Shown one piece after another: positions 1 to 12,268 of a DNA stretch of 64,000 nucleotides. Source of the DNA: Orbilia blumenaviensis (taxonomy: Eukaryota > Ascomycota > Orbiliomycetes > Orbiliales > Orbiliaceae); the NCBI GenBank assembly GCA_036872755.1, contig JAVHNS010000014.1, positions 496,001-560,000 on the forward strand. The letters run 5' to 3'. The notes under the pieces are model-generated. The model saw only the letters and a program-made list of their open reading frames with translations, did not search any database and was not told the DNA's origin. Positions within the stretch are counted from its first letter, which is position 1. Every line of letters begins with the position of its first letter. Both the position numbers and the translations under genes were made by a program.

Positions 1-3000
1 GCTATTCTAACCAATTGGCTCTATGAATATAGCTACGGAAGGTTACAAAAAAGTTCATGACATGCGCATAGACACATTTAGATAGAGAAATGTAGAGTTG
101 GAGGTAGTATGTAATTTTTACTTGGTCACTAATTCTCTCAGCAAATAGCTAACTGGAGAAGGGCTAGTATTCGCATTTAGTTATAAGATCAACAGAACCA
201 TTCAGCATGCAACGCCGGTTGTCTATCAACTTCAGCGCAACAAAACATCCTGGCCATAAATCGTACGAAAATCAGGCCCGTACCACACTTGCGATATTAA
301 GATGAACTTCAAAAACACAATGCACAATGCGCCTCCGCAGAATCGGTGATCTGAAAATCATACCCTGCTATAGGAAGTTGTTCTGGCTGAGACGAGGCAA
401 GATATTTAAATTTGTTGTCGTTGCCTTGTCCCGCACTCTGAAACGTCATACTGCATTGGCCAAGTTATAAAACGGACACCTTTTTTTCGTGCGAAAATGC
501 AATCGTAGGGCGAAATGGCCTTGATTGGTTATTTATTTATAAATGATAGTCAATGTAGGATTTGCATACGGGACGCGTCTTTACGAGACCATTTTTTTAC
601 TGTCGCGCAGCGCGTTCGAGACGAGGCTTTCGTAATTTTCAAAAGCGCAGAGTGTTTTTGATATACCCATGATGCATGAATCCGCGAAGGAGTCGGGATT
701 TCGAAACTGTCGCACCCTAGTTAAAGATTGCCCGTTGGTGGATGAGTCAGCAACTAACCAAGGCGGCACAAAAAGATCCTGCTCTAGCATTGATATGTAG
801 CACGGTTTCTCCCGCCCGTCTGTGCATATAATTAATCCAATCAATATCATGGTTGAATAAATTTCTCAAAGTTAGAGAATCAAGAACTGCAGGATCAACC
901 CTCCCCGCTTTCCAATGCCCTCGCTTCCGTTGAAATTCAACCTCCCGGCTTTCCTGTCAATTTCGGGATCGATTACTCGGTCGGCCAATTTATCGGCTAG
1001 TTGTCTTTCAAAAGCCAAACCCCCAAAAAACAAAAACATGGGACGAAAAAACCAGCTGTGAATCAGATATTTCAAGCATAGCTTTGAATTTAGTTTTCTG
1101 CAAGCTTAGCGCCGTTTTTTTGACTGCCCAGGGTCTGCTTACGTTAGTAGTTTAGTTATCGATGGTGGTAACTAGCTTATGACGATACTCGTGACCCCAT
1201 GCTCAGATGACGATAACAGGAGGGTGGGATGTGGGTGTGTGGATGAGTGGATGAGTGTGGGTAACAAGGACTGTCTGCAGCTCACGATCCGCCGGACCCA
1301 CCCGTTTGCTTTTTGGGAGGGGTTTCCAAAAAATTCCCATATTCCATTTGGATGGAATAGGAAGTGTAATTGACTTGCGATCACGCAAACGTCCGGGTTT
1401 TGGGGGGTAGGAACCCACCATAAGGGGGTTGGAAAGACAAACCCCTCGATCTTCTCAAGAAAAGTGAAGATGGGGTATGAGTCGAAGAAAGGGGGACTTT
1501 AAGTCCAATGAAGCCGGACACCCTTCTCAGTCTCAGATGAGAGGTTTAAGGCATGATTTCGGATAGTTTGTAGTAAGTGACCAAGGTGTCCTGGACATCT
1601 TTCGAACCCGAAAGAAAGGGCTTGGGAAGCCAATCGTAACTTGATATAGTTTGGGGGTAAAGGACCACAGGATTTGAGGGAGGATTTGACAAATTTGAGG
1701 CAGGAATACACTGCAGTGTCGGCCGGGCATGTAAGTACTAAAGCACTATATCTGCATATGGTGGGGTTGGGAAGATCTGAAGCACGGTTGTGATTCGTTC
1801 AGCCCCGGTCAAGCCAGATGCAGGCTGGCCAGCTAATCATCAATCCGAGGCATGCAAAACCCCGCCTAGCTGAGGACAATCGATAGTGTAGCTAGACTAT
1901 AGATACTTGTTTGTTCAAGCAGAACTTAGGTATGAGTACAATATTATCGTAGGCCCTCCATGACTTTGGGATATAAAACCCTGAGGACCCGGGACTTTAA
2001 GGCCTAGTTGGAAGGGCGGTGCAACCCTCAAGTTTCATGCGAGAGGAGTCAGAACTGATAGATATCGAACCATACTCGAGGGGGAGAATATCTTCCACAT
2101 ACCTTATACATAACGTCCGTATATAAATGCATGCATCCTGCCATCCTCCCAGCCTGCCAGACTCGAGCAGAAACATAGAAAGGATATTAGAGGAGGGGGA
2201 GAAGGGCATTTCACACCAGTCGATGCAGGTGAACTGACCAGAAGTCAAAGACATCGACAGGGGGCGTCTCGACCTGCAGCTGTGGGCGTGGTCACCCGTC
2301 TGGTAACTGCAGTTACTGGCAATGGTGGTGGCATGGACTCGGACAAGGACTTGGACATTCTGTTCCATCTGAAGCCGTCGGTTTGATTTAATTAATTAGC
2401 AGTCTTCTGTCCCTTTCCTGCCGGGCTCCTCCTGCTCATGCTGCTGCTCCTCATCGCCTGCTGATTCGATTACATTTTTTGGATTCGAGAGGTCACCATC
2501 CATCCATCTTCATCCGTCCACCCATCCATCGCCTTTTGTCGTCATCGTCATTTCTTAAGAAGGGCCCGGATAATAGCTTATCTTTAGCGTTCTTTCTTCC
2601 TTTCTTTCTTTCATCTCCCTTCCTTCCCTCCCGAGACACTCAGATGACCTCAAATCGTTTCCCTTCTCTCCATTTTGATAGTATCGATAGATAAATAAGA
2701 ATTGTAGTACAATACGGATACAAGACCGAGATTGCCATTGATTCCCGTACCATCGAGTTCGAGTTCGAGTTGATTCCTGAAGTTCCGCTGCCCCTCCGCG
2801 CTGCGTTGTCGACTTCCGATTCGGCCATTCTGATCGTCCAACCCGACCAACACCTCCACCACAGGACAGTCGGCCAACCCCACAACGACCTCCAACCGCT
2901 AAACTGCCTCATCTTTCTATCTTCATCCTCTCCCTCATTGACTTCATCATCTTCAGATTCATCTTCAGCTTCTCCTCTCGCTCGCTCTTTCTCCTTCGCT

Positions 3001-3884
3001 CTCTCCCTATATACATCCCTCTGACTACTTTTCCTAGCTGGTTACCTCCCGTTCACTACTTTAACTTAATCCTTTGTATCATCGCTCACTCGCTCGCTCG
3101 GTCGAGAGAGGAACGGACAGGCTGCATCTACGTCATACGGGCTTCTGCGCTGACCAGGTGACAGAACAGCCTGGCTGCTACAGCTACAGCTACCACCGCT
3201 GCTGCTGCTACTGTCACTCTGATAGTGTCACTGATACTGCCACTGCTGCCACTGCTGTTGCTGCATAATATTATCTTCTCCTCACACCCATAGAGAAACA
3301 GAGAGAGAGAGAGAGGCCACCTCGCCAACCTGTCGTTTTCTTAGGTATTTCCTCAAAGCCTTCTCCTGTTAGTCAGACTTTCTTCCGTTTGTCATTTTTT
3401 CTCTTTCCTCTTGTTCGTTTGTTCGTCCGTCCGTCCACTTCATTTCGTTTCATTTCATATTATTTTTATTGCGGGAGTCCTGCCTGCCAGCTCAAGCTGC
3501 CGTTTGCTGCCTTGCCTCATTCGAGGCTCCCTGCTGCACTTCGGGCATGGGACAATCATATCATATCAGACCTACCATACCCACTCTTGACAACCAACCC
3601 ACACCCTGGTCTTGCTCCGAAAGATTCATACTTTTATGAAGCATCTCCATTATTTGTCACTGCACAGACAAAAAATTACATACACACACGCGCGCAGCAG
3701 AAATACACGCAGTCACGCAGTCACACGTATATACTCGGGCTGTTGTCACAGCTTATATATATTCCTGTTCTCTCTCCTCACTCCCTGAGGAATACTTGAA
3801 AAGAAACCAAGACCAAACCAACCGATTGCCGTTAAATCCTTTGGAAACCAAGAAACCACCTGGCTAATCTCGTTCAATGCTCCG
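1..3884. other. Intergenic region and probable long 5' leader of the first F-box gene
   Basis: No gene is supportable here. Roughly the first 2.3 kb is mixed, AT-leaning sequence holding only short ORFs without recognisable domains. From about 2.4 kb the plus strand becomes pyrimidine-rich, with CCATCC runs near 2500, TTTCTTCC runs near 2600 and a GA run at about 3299-3315. This is the texture seen in front of most genes of this window, so I infer promoter plus a long leader for the gene starting at 3885. The ORF at 3389-3799 lies inside this leader and has no protein-like features. Confidence 0.5.
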
Positions 3885-3969
3885 ATGTTCAGCTACAGGA
3901 TCTCCAAACGGGGAGAAACCCCTCCATCCTCGCCATTCTTCAAACGTTGCTCCTGCAACCCTCGCATGA
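3877..3969 (+). promoter_or_regulatory. Upstream ORF overlapping the F-box gene start
   Basis: An ATG at 3877 lies 8 nt before the ATG at 3885 and in another frame. It opens a 30-codon uORF whose TGA (3967-3969) overlaps the in-frame ATG at 3966, which is Met28 of the main protein and is followed by Met29. The overlap is an ATGA junction. If ribosomes use the first ATG they terminate exactly on Met28, so reinitiation there would give a shortened protein. This arrangement is seen in the sequence; any control role is inference. Confidence 0.4.
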
Positions 3970-6059
3970 TGCGTCAGTTTAGGAAACTCCTGGGTTGGAA
4001 ACAGAAGAAGCCTCGGAAGAACGGCATTCCCGATACAAAAGACCGACGTCCAGTATCTCTCGGATCTATGAGAAAGGCTTCCACGATTAGTATGGCGATG
4101 TCTTCGTTAGGTTTCTCAGTGCAGTTCGCCCAGTCGGAGTCACAACTACCCGATCCTAGGTGTCCGCAACATCACCTCGGAGCCGAAAATGATAGCCAGG
4201 GAAGCTTCAAAATGGCGAACTCGTCGTCAGGAACTACAGGACATGGCACAAGTCATGCGAAGAAACGCTCCACAACCTCGTCTCCACCAGACGAAACGGC
4301 CGCCGGAGTACCTCCAAGATTGCCGGAAACTAGCGATACAGAATTCAGGATCCAGCGATCGTTAACCATCGATGTTATGCCACGTGTAGACGAAGGCCAG
4401 GAGGAAGTTGAGTCGGTATATATGCAAGACTATGATGATGAAATGGAGAATTTACAGGCACAACTAAGGGAGGAAATGCCGCTAAAGACTCCAAAGTCTG
4501 TAATGATGGAGGACGTTCAGTTTGATGAAGAAGAACTAACTCTCCCGGCCCCTGTTGTCCCGGTCGAACATTCCGTACCCGTCGAATCGAGAACCAAGGC
4601 CAGTTCACAACCTCCACACACAGAATGGAGACCCACCGCCACCCTTCTATCACTCCCACCTGAATTGGTTCTCGAAGTCTCCAAATACCTGCCTTTCTGC
4701 TCCCATACTGCCCTCTATGACACCTGTTCCCGGCTCAACCACGTAATCCGAGATAATAATTCAGCCTACTACGAGCGGGAACTCGCCAAAGCAGGTGCGA
4801 ACCCACGGGGCGACTCGCTACTCACACGATCGATATTCGCCTTCCAATACCTTAATCGACCTTCCCAATGCCCAGAATCCCACCCGGAATTCTTTATAGA
4901 ATCAAGTTTTGGCTATATTCGGTACCTCAAAGCACAGTCCCAGATCGTTAAGGACATCGCCGACATCCTACAATCCGATGTCTACCAGTCATTTCTCCTA
5001 ACAGAGGAAGGTCGCAAGCAGCTCCGATTAACGGCCCATGGAAGCCACGAGCCAGAAGATCTGAGTCATCGCGATGATGTAGACCGGGATCTGATGCACT
5101 TGTGGGAGTTTGTGAACTACTCTGTGGACAAGCTGGTCAGGAGTGAGGTACCGATGTATTACCCATACGGCGAGCAGAGGGCGTACTACGACGCCACAAT
5201 GCCTTTCCCGCTATTATCTGCTACGGATGACGCCAAGGCCGAACAGTTGAAGAAGAGGGTATCGAAACTCGCCAAGGATAGCCAATTTCCGCATGACCAA
5301 TTCCTGGTCTGGGAAAGAAAGCGTCTTAGGGACCTCCGGAATGAGTACTGGAAGGAAGATACTGATAATCTAAGTAAAGTCGAAAGCAAGGATATGAGGT
5401 GGATTCTAGAGGTCGTGAAGGCAGTATTTGTCGGAGTAGTATTCAAGCCGTTTATTGAGGGTCCCCGCGAGAAGAACAAGGCCATTTTGGAGCTGAAGGC
5501 CAAGGCGTTGAGAAAAGCCAGTAGGAATGCGACACCCGCCTCGCCTGGAGATAGCCAGCCGCCTGAAGGTGATGAAAGGCGGAGTGACTGGCTATTGAGC
5601 AACCAAGACTGGCCGGGGGCTTCGAGTACGGACGCAGTGCCTCCGAGCGACGTCATGAGCGAAGACTGGCAGACTCCACCCTACAGCTTAACGTACACGG
5701 AGCAGGAGGTTCGGGCATATGTAGCATATCTAGTAGCTACTGGAGGCATGAAGTTGCTCCTGGCCGTGCTGAGAGCCGCGTCTGCCCACAATGGAGTATT
5801 AACACCGGAGAAGCTCGAGGCGGTCCTCGCAAGATGGGATGAATTACGACGCAACGGAGAAGTCGACAATGAAGAATTTATGAAGGGATTCGACGCAGAC
5901 AAAGCCCGCGAAAGGGAAAAGGAGAAGAACCCCGAGAAGTCCGAGTTTGAGCACCTATGGAAACCTACCAAAATTGAAAGGATATGGGAACGAGATTGCA
6001 AACGCGGTGGATGGAGTAACTGGGAAGGCTGGGTCGCGGAATATTATTTAATCGCTTAA
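3885..6059 (+). CDS. F-box domain protein, 724 aa
   Basis: Single-exon gene. Residues 1-245 are basic then disordered, rich in Ser, Pro and Glu. An F-box-like helix set follows at about residues 252-292 (LPPELVLEVSKYLPF, then a Cys-Ser-Arg-Leu-Asn segment). F-box proteins usually link a substrate to Skp1 in SCF ubiquitin ligases, so substrate recognition is the likely role; no LRR, WD40 or other substrate domain is recognisable. The C-terminal half is largely helical and charged, with a Pro/Ser-rich linker around 550-600, and ends in a Trp-rich segment. The start could instead be Met28 or Met29 (3966), because an uORF overlaps the first ATG. No close paralogue is evident apart from the general F-box of the gene at 23.7 kb. 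Confidence 0.8.
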   Translation: MFSYRISKRGETPPSSPFFKRCSCNPRMMRQFRKLLGWKQKKPRKNGIPDTKDRRPVSLGSMRKASTISMAMSSLGFSVQFAQSESQLPDPRCPQHHLGAENDSQGSFKMANSSSGTTGHGTSHAKKRSTTSSPPDETAAGVPPRLPETSDTEFRIQRSLTIDVMPRVDEGQEEVESVYMQDYDDEMENLQAQLREEMPLKTPKSVMMEDVQFDEEELTLPAPVVPVEHSVPVESRTKASSQPPHTEWRPTATLLSLPPELVLEVSKYLPFCSHTALYDTCSRLNHVIRDNNSAYYERELAKAGANPRGDSLLTRSIFAFQYLNRPSQCPESHPEFFIESSFGYIRYLKAQSQIVKDIADILQSDVYQSFLLTEEGRKQLRLTAHGSHEPEDLSHRDDVDRDLMHLWEFVNYSVDKLVRSEVPMYYPYGEQRAYYDATMPFPLLSATDDAKAEQLKKRVSKLAKDSQFPHDQFLVWERKRLRDLRNEYWKEDTDNLSKVESKDMRWILEVVKAVFVGVVFKPFIEGPREKNKAILELKAKALRKASRNATPASPGDSQPPEGDERRSDWLLSNQDWPGASSTDAVPPSDVMSEDWQTPPYSLTYTEQEVRAYVAYLVATGGMKLLLAVLRAASAHNGVLTPEKLEAVLARWDELRRNGEVDNEEFMKGFDADKAREREKEKNPEKSEFEHLWKPTKIERIWERDCKRGGWSNWEGWVAEYYLIA

Positions 6060-9000
6060 TTGTTAAACGGGGAATAGGAAGAGGGAAATGGTTTAATTGT
6101 TGTAGTTTTTTCTTTCCTTTCCTTTCTGTGTGAACTCGGGTGGTGTCTACTCGCGTCTGCTTTTTTTTCTTATAGGCTTTCTCCCCTCCTCCTCCTCCAC
6201 CTCCTCCCTTTTTTCTGTTTTCAAACTTACTCACTTATGTAGCATATTAGCATTACTGGCTTGTTCCGGATGTACTCACGGTATTCCTTTTTGGTTTTGT
6301 ATCCCCACATTCGTCACTGTGTTATATATACCCCCGCTTCCCCGCTTCTTCTTTTTCTTACTCTGTTTTTATACCTGTTTTCGCTGCCTGCCTGTCCGGG
6401 TTCTGCGTTCCTTGGTTTTCCTCAGGCCCTCCAGGATGGTGGTCCCTCGTTTTATGCTGGCTGCTATGTCGGCCAAGGTTTCCGAGGGCGATACGCAGGA
6501 ACAGTTACAATCGTTCTTAGTGGGTCTGCTTTGATTTGCGCTGCTGGTGGGGTTGGTTATGCATGCATTCTTTTTTACGATTCTACAGGGCCCGGGATTC
6601 TTCATATATGTCTTCTTTTTTAAAAAAATAGCCGGCTTTTCGTTCATGTTTTCCCCCTTTAGGTTCCTTTTTCTCCCCTCTCTTGCCTTATAGCTCTTTT
6701 CTAAATTTCTTTATAGGCCAGGCTAGTACTAGTATTGTATGATCGATCGCTGTATAAAGTGTTCTATATACTGGTTTTTCCCTCCCCTTTTCATTTGACC
6801 CTAGTTTTCTTTCTAAAAAAATGCTGCATTGCGATATTGGTAGAGGGTTTTATGTATTCGCATTTTACTTTAAATTTATGGTAATGGAAATCTAATAGAC
6901 GGGTGGTTTCGGTGACTTCTTTGATTAATTGTTGAGGTCTTGATCATTATTTTACATACATGGAGAAGATATTATCGAAATTGATATATTCAATCTAGTC
7001 CGAATCTATACCCCTAACTCAGTATAGCCTTTATCAAAGCACAATAGCCAGTAGCTAACAGTTAGGGAATCGATCTATATCATTTAGATTATATAATCTA
7101 GCTAGATATATATACAGGGATAAGGCTTCAAAACTTGCTTCGGCTAAGGTCTGATCATATAAGTTATTATATCTGGACTAGATACCCGAGACCAAGTCAT
7201 CCTTGTTAACATGCTACGGATTTAACTACAATGCCATCGCTTCCAGGATATCGTCATTTGAATTTACAAAAGTCGTATGTTTCATTGTTACTAATGGAGT
7301 GGTAGGGTACCTTAACGTAATCGCGGTGGGGCCGCTGTAGCTATCGACGGCTGGCCCGCTGGGATAATATAATCATGTTTGATATAATATGTGATTATCT
7401 TGAGTATAGAGTCATACATGCGGTGCATGTCATCTGAAATCTTGGCTTGGGCGGGTGTGATGATAGTGAGCTCCCTCCATGGGTCCAATGATTTGTCTCA
7501 TTATGCATCGATCAGCTAAGCGGTCGGACAAGGGGATCGATGAGGTAGAAGTCGATTCTTATGAAATTCATGTATCGACAGACGAGCTGCCTCGTACTCA
7601 GGCTTTGACAGGATTTATCGCAAGAGCAGGGGGGTCTACTCTTGATCTTTCATGTAAGAAGGCTGTTAATTCTGGTCATTTGTAGCCTAGCCATGGTCTT
7701 GAGTGGTCTCGTAGTATGATCTTGAGCTCAGAAGGTGCGGTAGGCAACCCTCGAGGCTTCACACAGCTGCGACAGTATCAGTAGCATAAGAGTTTGCGAA
7801 TATCTGAAGATATTCCATCTGGAAATCATGATTATAAATCCTCCATCGGCATTCCGGAATTTCTAACAGCGCAAACCGTCGATGTCGACGGCTCTTATCA
7901 TAGGATTCGAGCCGGTACCGACGACAGCTAGAGGTATTTATAAGTTCTTATACAGCCACAGCCGCCAGGTTCGAAGGGAGAGACGGGTCGAGAGACCAAG
8001 CCATGAAACTTGCCAGAAACGCGGAAACTTCGTAAAAGGGTGGAGAACCGACGGAAAGCCAAAGGGGTCTGTGTCTGAGCGTATCGGTAAAAATAAAAAC
8101 AAAAAAGGGAAAAAAAATCCTATCGGCTGTGTTCTAGATCTAAGAAACAGCATATATATGTACATTCATATAAGCTTTTTCCTGATCGTTTTTTTTTTAA
8201 TATACTCAAGACTTTTATAACTCGTGATATTGAGCTTTGACACCCAAGTAAGCACTGATGTCATCATCAACCGTTCTAACTGGATCATAATGCTTCAAAG
8301 AGACGGTATATTAATTACGGAGAATAATATGTTCTGTCAGGTAAGGTCATCGGCCTCGGCATTCAGGTACCATCGTCGGTCGTGATGCCGAATGGCTAGG
8401 GCCGATCCAAAAACCCCGCCAGGGTCTTCTCCCCTCAGGAAAAGCCGGTGTCTGATAGACGCTTCAACTCATCCAATGGAGCAACGAGGGTCAGCGAAGC
8501 TTAAAACACCCAAAGCGTGACCCTTGTGGGTCGTACAGAAATCCGGCCAATGAGATTGTCAGTAGAAGCCCCAAGTCACCCTATCCGGACTAGTATGGCG
8601 TTTGACTTTGACAACACCAGGTCAAGGGGCCAGGACACAGCGAACCACCTTCAAACAGGCTATACATAGACGGGTGAGGCTTATTGAAAAAATATCGTCG
8701 TTAGGGGTCTATGGGATCGTATTGGTGAGCATTGTGAGGGAATACTCAGGTTGACAGAAGCGGCGATAGTTATGCAAGCCAAAATAGTTTTCCAAAGAAG
8801 GCGCTCCAGTTCCCCGGATTATCCAAGGCGGCAGCTGCAATTGCAATTGCTAAACGACGTGGTTAAGCCGGATTGATTGATTGTCTCTTTTGTTCGGCTG
8901 AAGAAGGCCCGCTATCGACCAGTGATTGTCGCGCGCTGAAGGTTTCATAATTGACCAGCGCCTTGGGAGGGGTACTATCCCGCTTTCGAAGGCTGTACCT

Positions 9001-9814
9001 TGCAGCAGAGTCATCCAGGAAACATTCCGCCATAGCGTTATGGCCTTTTGTTTCCTATCCTTCGCCCTTTCTCTCGATTCGATCCTCTTTTGTTCCTTTC
9101 CCCAATCCCTCTGACGAATTGTTGGTCGCAGTGTTCGTTGATACGTGCATTGTTTGAGGAGTCGGTCTTTTCGCTTTTTCGCTGGCGATATTCCCTGCTT
9201 TTTTTCTTCTTTCTTCTGCCCTTTTCCTTGCCATCTGGATGGCCATTATCTGTTGAACAGATATTACTTCCACTTGTTACTTCATCCTTTCGAATTTGGA
9301 CGTTGTGAAGTTATTAACTAGCCCGACGCCTTTCGTTGTTGAGTTTTGGAGTAAATCGACGACTCGAGGTTGCAATTGTGTTGCAGCCTTGACAACTGAC
9401 CACATTTTCAACGCAAAAGACCGCTGGTCACGGGCGCCTGGTGGACTGCGATTAAGCCCGGACGATAATTTGATCGCAATTGATCTCTTCAGGAAAGAAA
9501 GAAAGGTCAGAATTACAACTTCCGGTCATCGTACGGCTTGGACTTGTAGACGAAGGGGGACGGACGATATCTACGACATTCACGATTTTAACTGGGCGTC
9601 TACGGCATTCTCGAATTTGAGATTCGAAAGGAAAAAAGAAAGGCCTTTATAATACTACCAGCGAGTTCTTGGTGTCCCGACATATATACTTAAGTAAATA
9701 TATGAAATCCTGCTAGCCACCGGGAGAAAATTGATATAGCGTCACATTCCGGCTTTTTTTCTTTTCTCCAGTCCGGAGGGATCAGGAATCCTTATCAATA
9801 GACATCTTTTCAAA
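6060..9814. other. Intergenic: T-rich 3' region then AT-rich DNA without genes
   Basis: The first ~800 bases are T-rich plus-strand sequence, likely the 3' UTR and downstream flank of the F-box gene. ORFs here (6130-6534, 6261-6623) are products of the T-rich bias. From 6.9 to 9.8 kb the sequence is AT-leaning, with only short ORFs, some lacking an ATG. The last ~100 bases before 9815 are pyrimidine-rich and likely the leader of the next gene. Confidence 0.45.
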
Positions 9815-11089
9815 ATGCGAATACCGAGCCTATCGATATCGCTACTATCCATCTCCCTCCTCCTACCGACAACACTTGCCGAATATGCAAGTTACGACAT
9901 AGCGCCGGGGAAGCTACTCGCAGATATACCGGGCGAACTCGCAACTTCCAAACCCGATGGTTCGAAACGCAGCTTTCCTCCGTTAGCGGAGAATAAACCA
10001 TTGCCTAGATGGATACCGAGGAGTATGAACAACAAATTACAGATACGACAGATGGCAGCACTTGGCAGTGGTGCTGAAGGGTTAATATGCACTACGGATG
10101 GACCGTCGTGCGGTCCAAATGCGTTTTGCAATAGTGGGTTGGGGTGCTGTCTGAGAGGTCAAACTGGCTGTGCTGGGAATTCATGCTGCTCGGCAGGGCA
10201 GACATGTTGCAGTGCTAGTGGTGGATGTTGCCCTACTGGCTACAATTGTGTGGAGATTCGGGGTAACTCTGGTTGTTGCCTTGAAGGATCAGATTGTGAA
10301 GGCTCGGCGGATCTGGTGAATGCGGTGGAAGGAGTTGCAAATCCAAACGACGGTGGGGTTTGCGTAAATCAAGGGTTTGGGGTATGCCCAAGTAGGACAT
10401 TTTGTTGTCCGTCGGGAAGGAAATGCCTAAGAGACGCGAGTGGGAAAGCGGCTTGTGAAAGAGTTTGCGAAGAGTAAGTGATACTATGAATGATTCCCCA
10501 CTATAATATGTACATACAAACTGACGAATATGATAGTTCAAACTTCTTCGTCTGCCCAAGTAACGACTTCTGCTGCCCCAGAGGCTCTAGCTGTTTCGTT
10601 GACAGTAGTGGGCGGAGTCGGTGCAGAGTGACAATTGTTACGACAATAACTGCCAGCTCCGACCCACCAGCTACAACAACATCCGCTATGAATTCATCAT
10701 CCACGGATATGGAACTCACAACCACCTCATCAGCGAATTCATCAAGAACCACTAGCACTGAGGAGCCTTCTACAACATCCTCTACAGAATCACCCACTGA
10801 AACCACGGATTCTGCAATTGAGACAACATCCGAAGCCACACTTTCACCTGACCCTACGGAGACATCAGTAGAAGAAAGTACTTCGACCACAGAAACAGCA
10901 GAGGCCGTATCTTCAACCGCTGCTGGTGGAAATGGTCAGGATAACAATAATAACGGTCCATTACCTCCACCAAATGGAGGCTTGGATAATATATTCACAA
11001 ATGAAGGAGACAGAACACACAAAATTTCCATCCCAGTATTGGCGGGGGTAGGCTTGGGGCTTGTTGGCTTCGTTATAGGGATGCTGTGA
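9815..11089 (+). CDS. Secreted Cys-rich protein, probably GPI-anchored, 403 aa
   Basis: Two exons, 9815-10473 and 10537-11089, joined across a 63-nt GTAAGT...TAG intron with a CTGAC branch-like site; the phase (2+1) closes exactly. A signal peptide occupies residues 1-22 (hydrophobic Leu/Ser, then TTLA). Residues about 90-155 form a dense Cys-rich block with repeated CC pairs and a CCPTGYNC element reminiscent of granulin-type knots in fungal surface proteins. Two copies of a 28-residue Cys module follow, one on each side of the intron. Then come a long Ser/Thr/Glu-rich stalk (about 240-365) and a C-terminal hydrophobic tail (IPVLAGVGLGLVGFVIGML) with no cytoplasmic basic stretch, which fits GPI addition better than a transmembrane anchor. 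A role at the cell wall or surface is likely; no enzyme motif is seen. Confidence 0.8.
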
Positions 11090-12268
11090 TCTGATGAGAA
11101 GGGTTTGAAGGGCTATGAAACGAAAAACATATAGAGGTAATATGGTGGAGAGATGCATGCATGCATGATGAACGATGGTAATAGTAGAAGCGAGCATATT
11201 GTACAGACAGCGGGTCACGACTTTCCCTTTTTTTTATTTTCCTCCTTATTTCCTATCACTGGCTATACCCGATTGCTTCTTTTGTATAATTTTTAGTTAT
11301 GGGCATAGGCGTTCTTGATTCTCTTTTTTTTTCCTTTCCTTTTTTTTACCATAACTGCGGTTATCAATAATACATTGAAGGGCTCTGGAACCATTTTATC
11401 TACACCTAAAACGAGATATACCAGTAGGCGTCACAACAGATATCCTAGCTATATATAACTATATCGTAGGGGAAATTGGCAGACTTGGTAGAGGGTTTTC
11501 ACGGTTTAAGTCTATTTCGTGGCCAAAATAAAGAAACTATAATTTCTTAGGTCAGCTAGGGAGCTCTCAGGTCACCTCCCAAGCTTCCTAAGAACTCGTA
11601 CGGTAGATATCTAGGTATATCTAAACAGCGGAAAGCACACCGTAGAGGTTGGCTTACGAGACCAGATATCCTTTGGGATTGATTTTGATAGAATATAGTA
11701 GTTAAATTATACCACGGCTCGACCCCTAATTTATTTTCAGGTCCACCTGTGTAAGCCTGGAGTAATAGACCTCTTTTAACGTGATAGACTGATATTAGAT
11801 AATCGTACATTCACTAGCGATGAACTTTATTACTTGGTTAGCGCCTGATCATTTGTCTGTAGGCGGAGAGAGGAGTTACGCCGAGTAGGTTGGAGCTCAG
11901 TTGACGATGTTTAAACACTCAAACTCCCAATAACTGGTAATGGAGTACTTAAATTAAAATCTAGTATCACTCTAGCCTCTATCTTACGACCATCCTTCTA
12001 TCTATCTACTCCATCTCACGAACTGATATTTAGATCAGGAAGTAACGCTACCTGACTTCATACTCCATCCCAGTCAACATATCAACCGTCGACGCGACAA
12101 CTCGGAAGAATATCGTCATCCAGCGTTAAACATTCATTGGGGGGGATACAGATAAGATTCCTTTAATAAACCACCGGCTCTGTTGGTTGTCTTTAGCTAC
12201 GACGACAGTAGTCGTGTAGCAGTGACCCTTGGTCGCCATACGAAGGATAAGATGATCCTACTAGCAAG
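11090..12268. other. Intergenic, AT-rich, between convergent genes
   Basis: Contains a T-rich 3' flank (about 11220-11350) and AT-rich sequence with no supportable ORF. A short ATGCATGC alternation occurs near 11155. The region separates the 3' ends of two convergent genes. Confidence 0.4.

Noticed and set aside
1997..2368. Minus-strand 123-codon ORF
   Set aside because: No domain, no consistent composition, and no neighbouring exon; kept out for lack of support.
6130..6623. Two plus-strand ORFs of 134 and 120 codons
   Set aside because: They overlap each other in different frames in a T-rich 3' flank and show no domain or homologous pattern.
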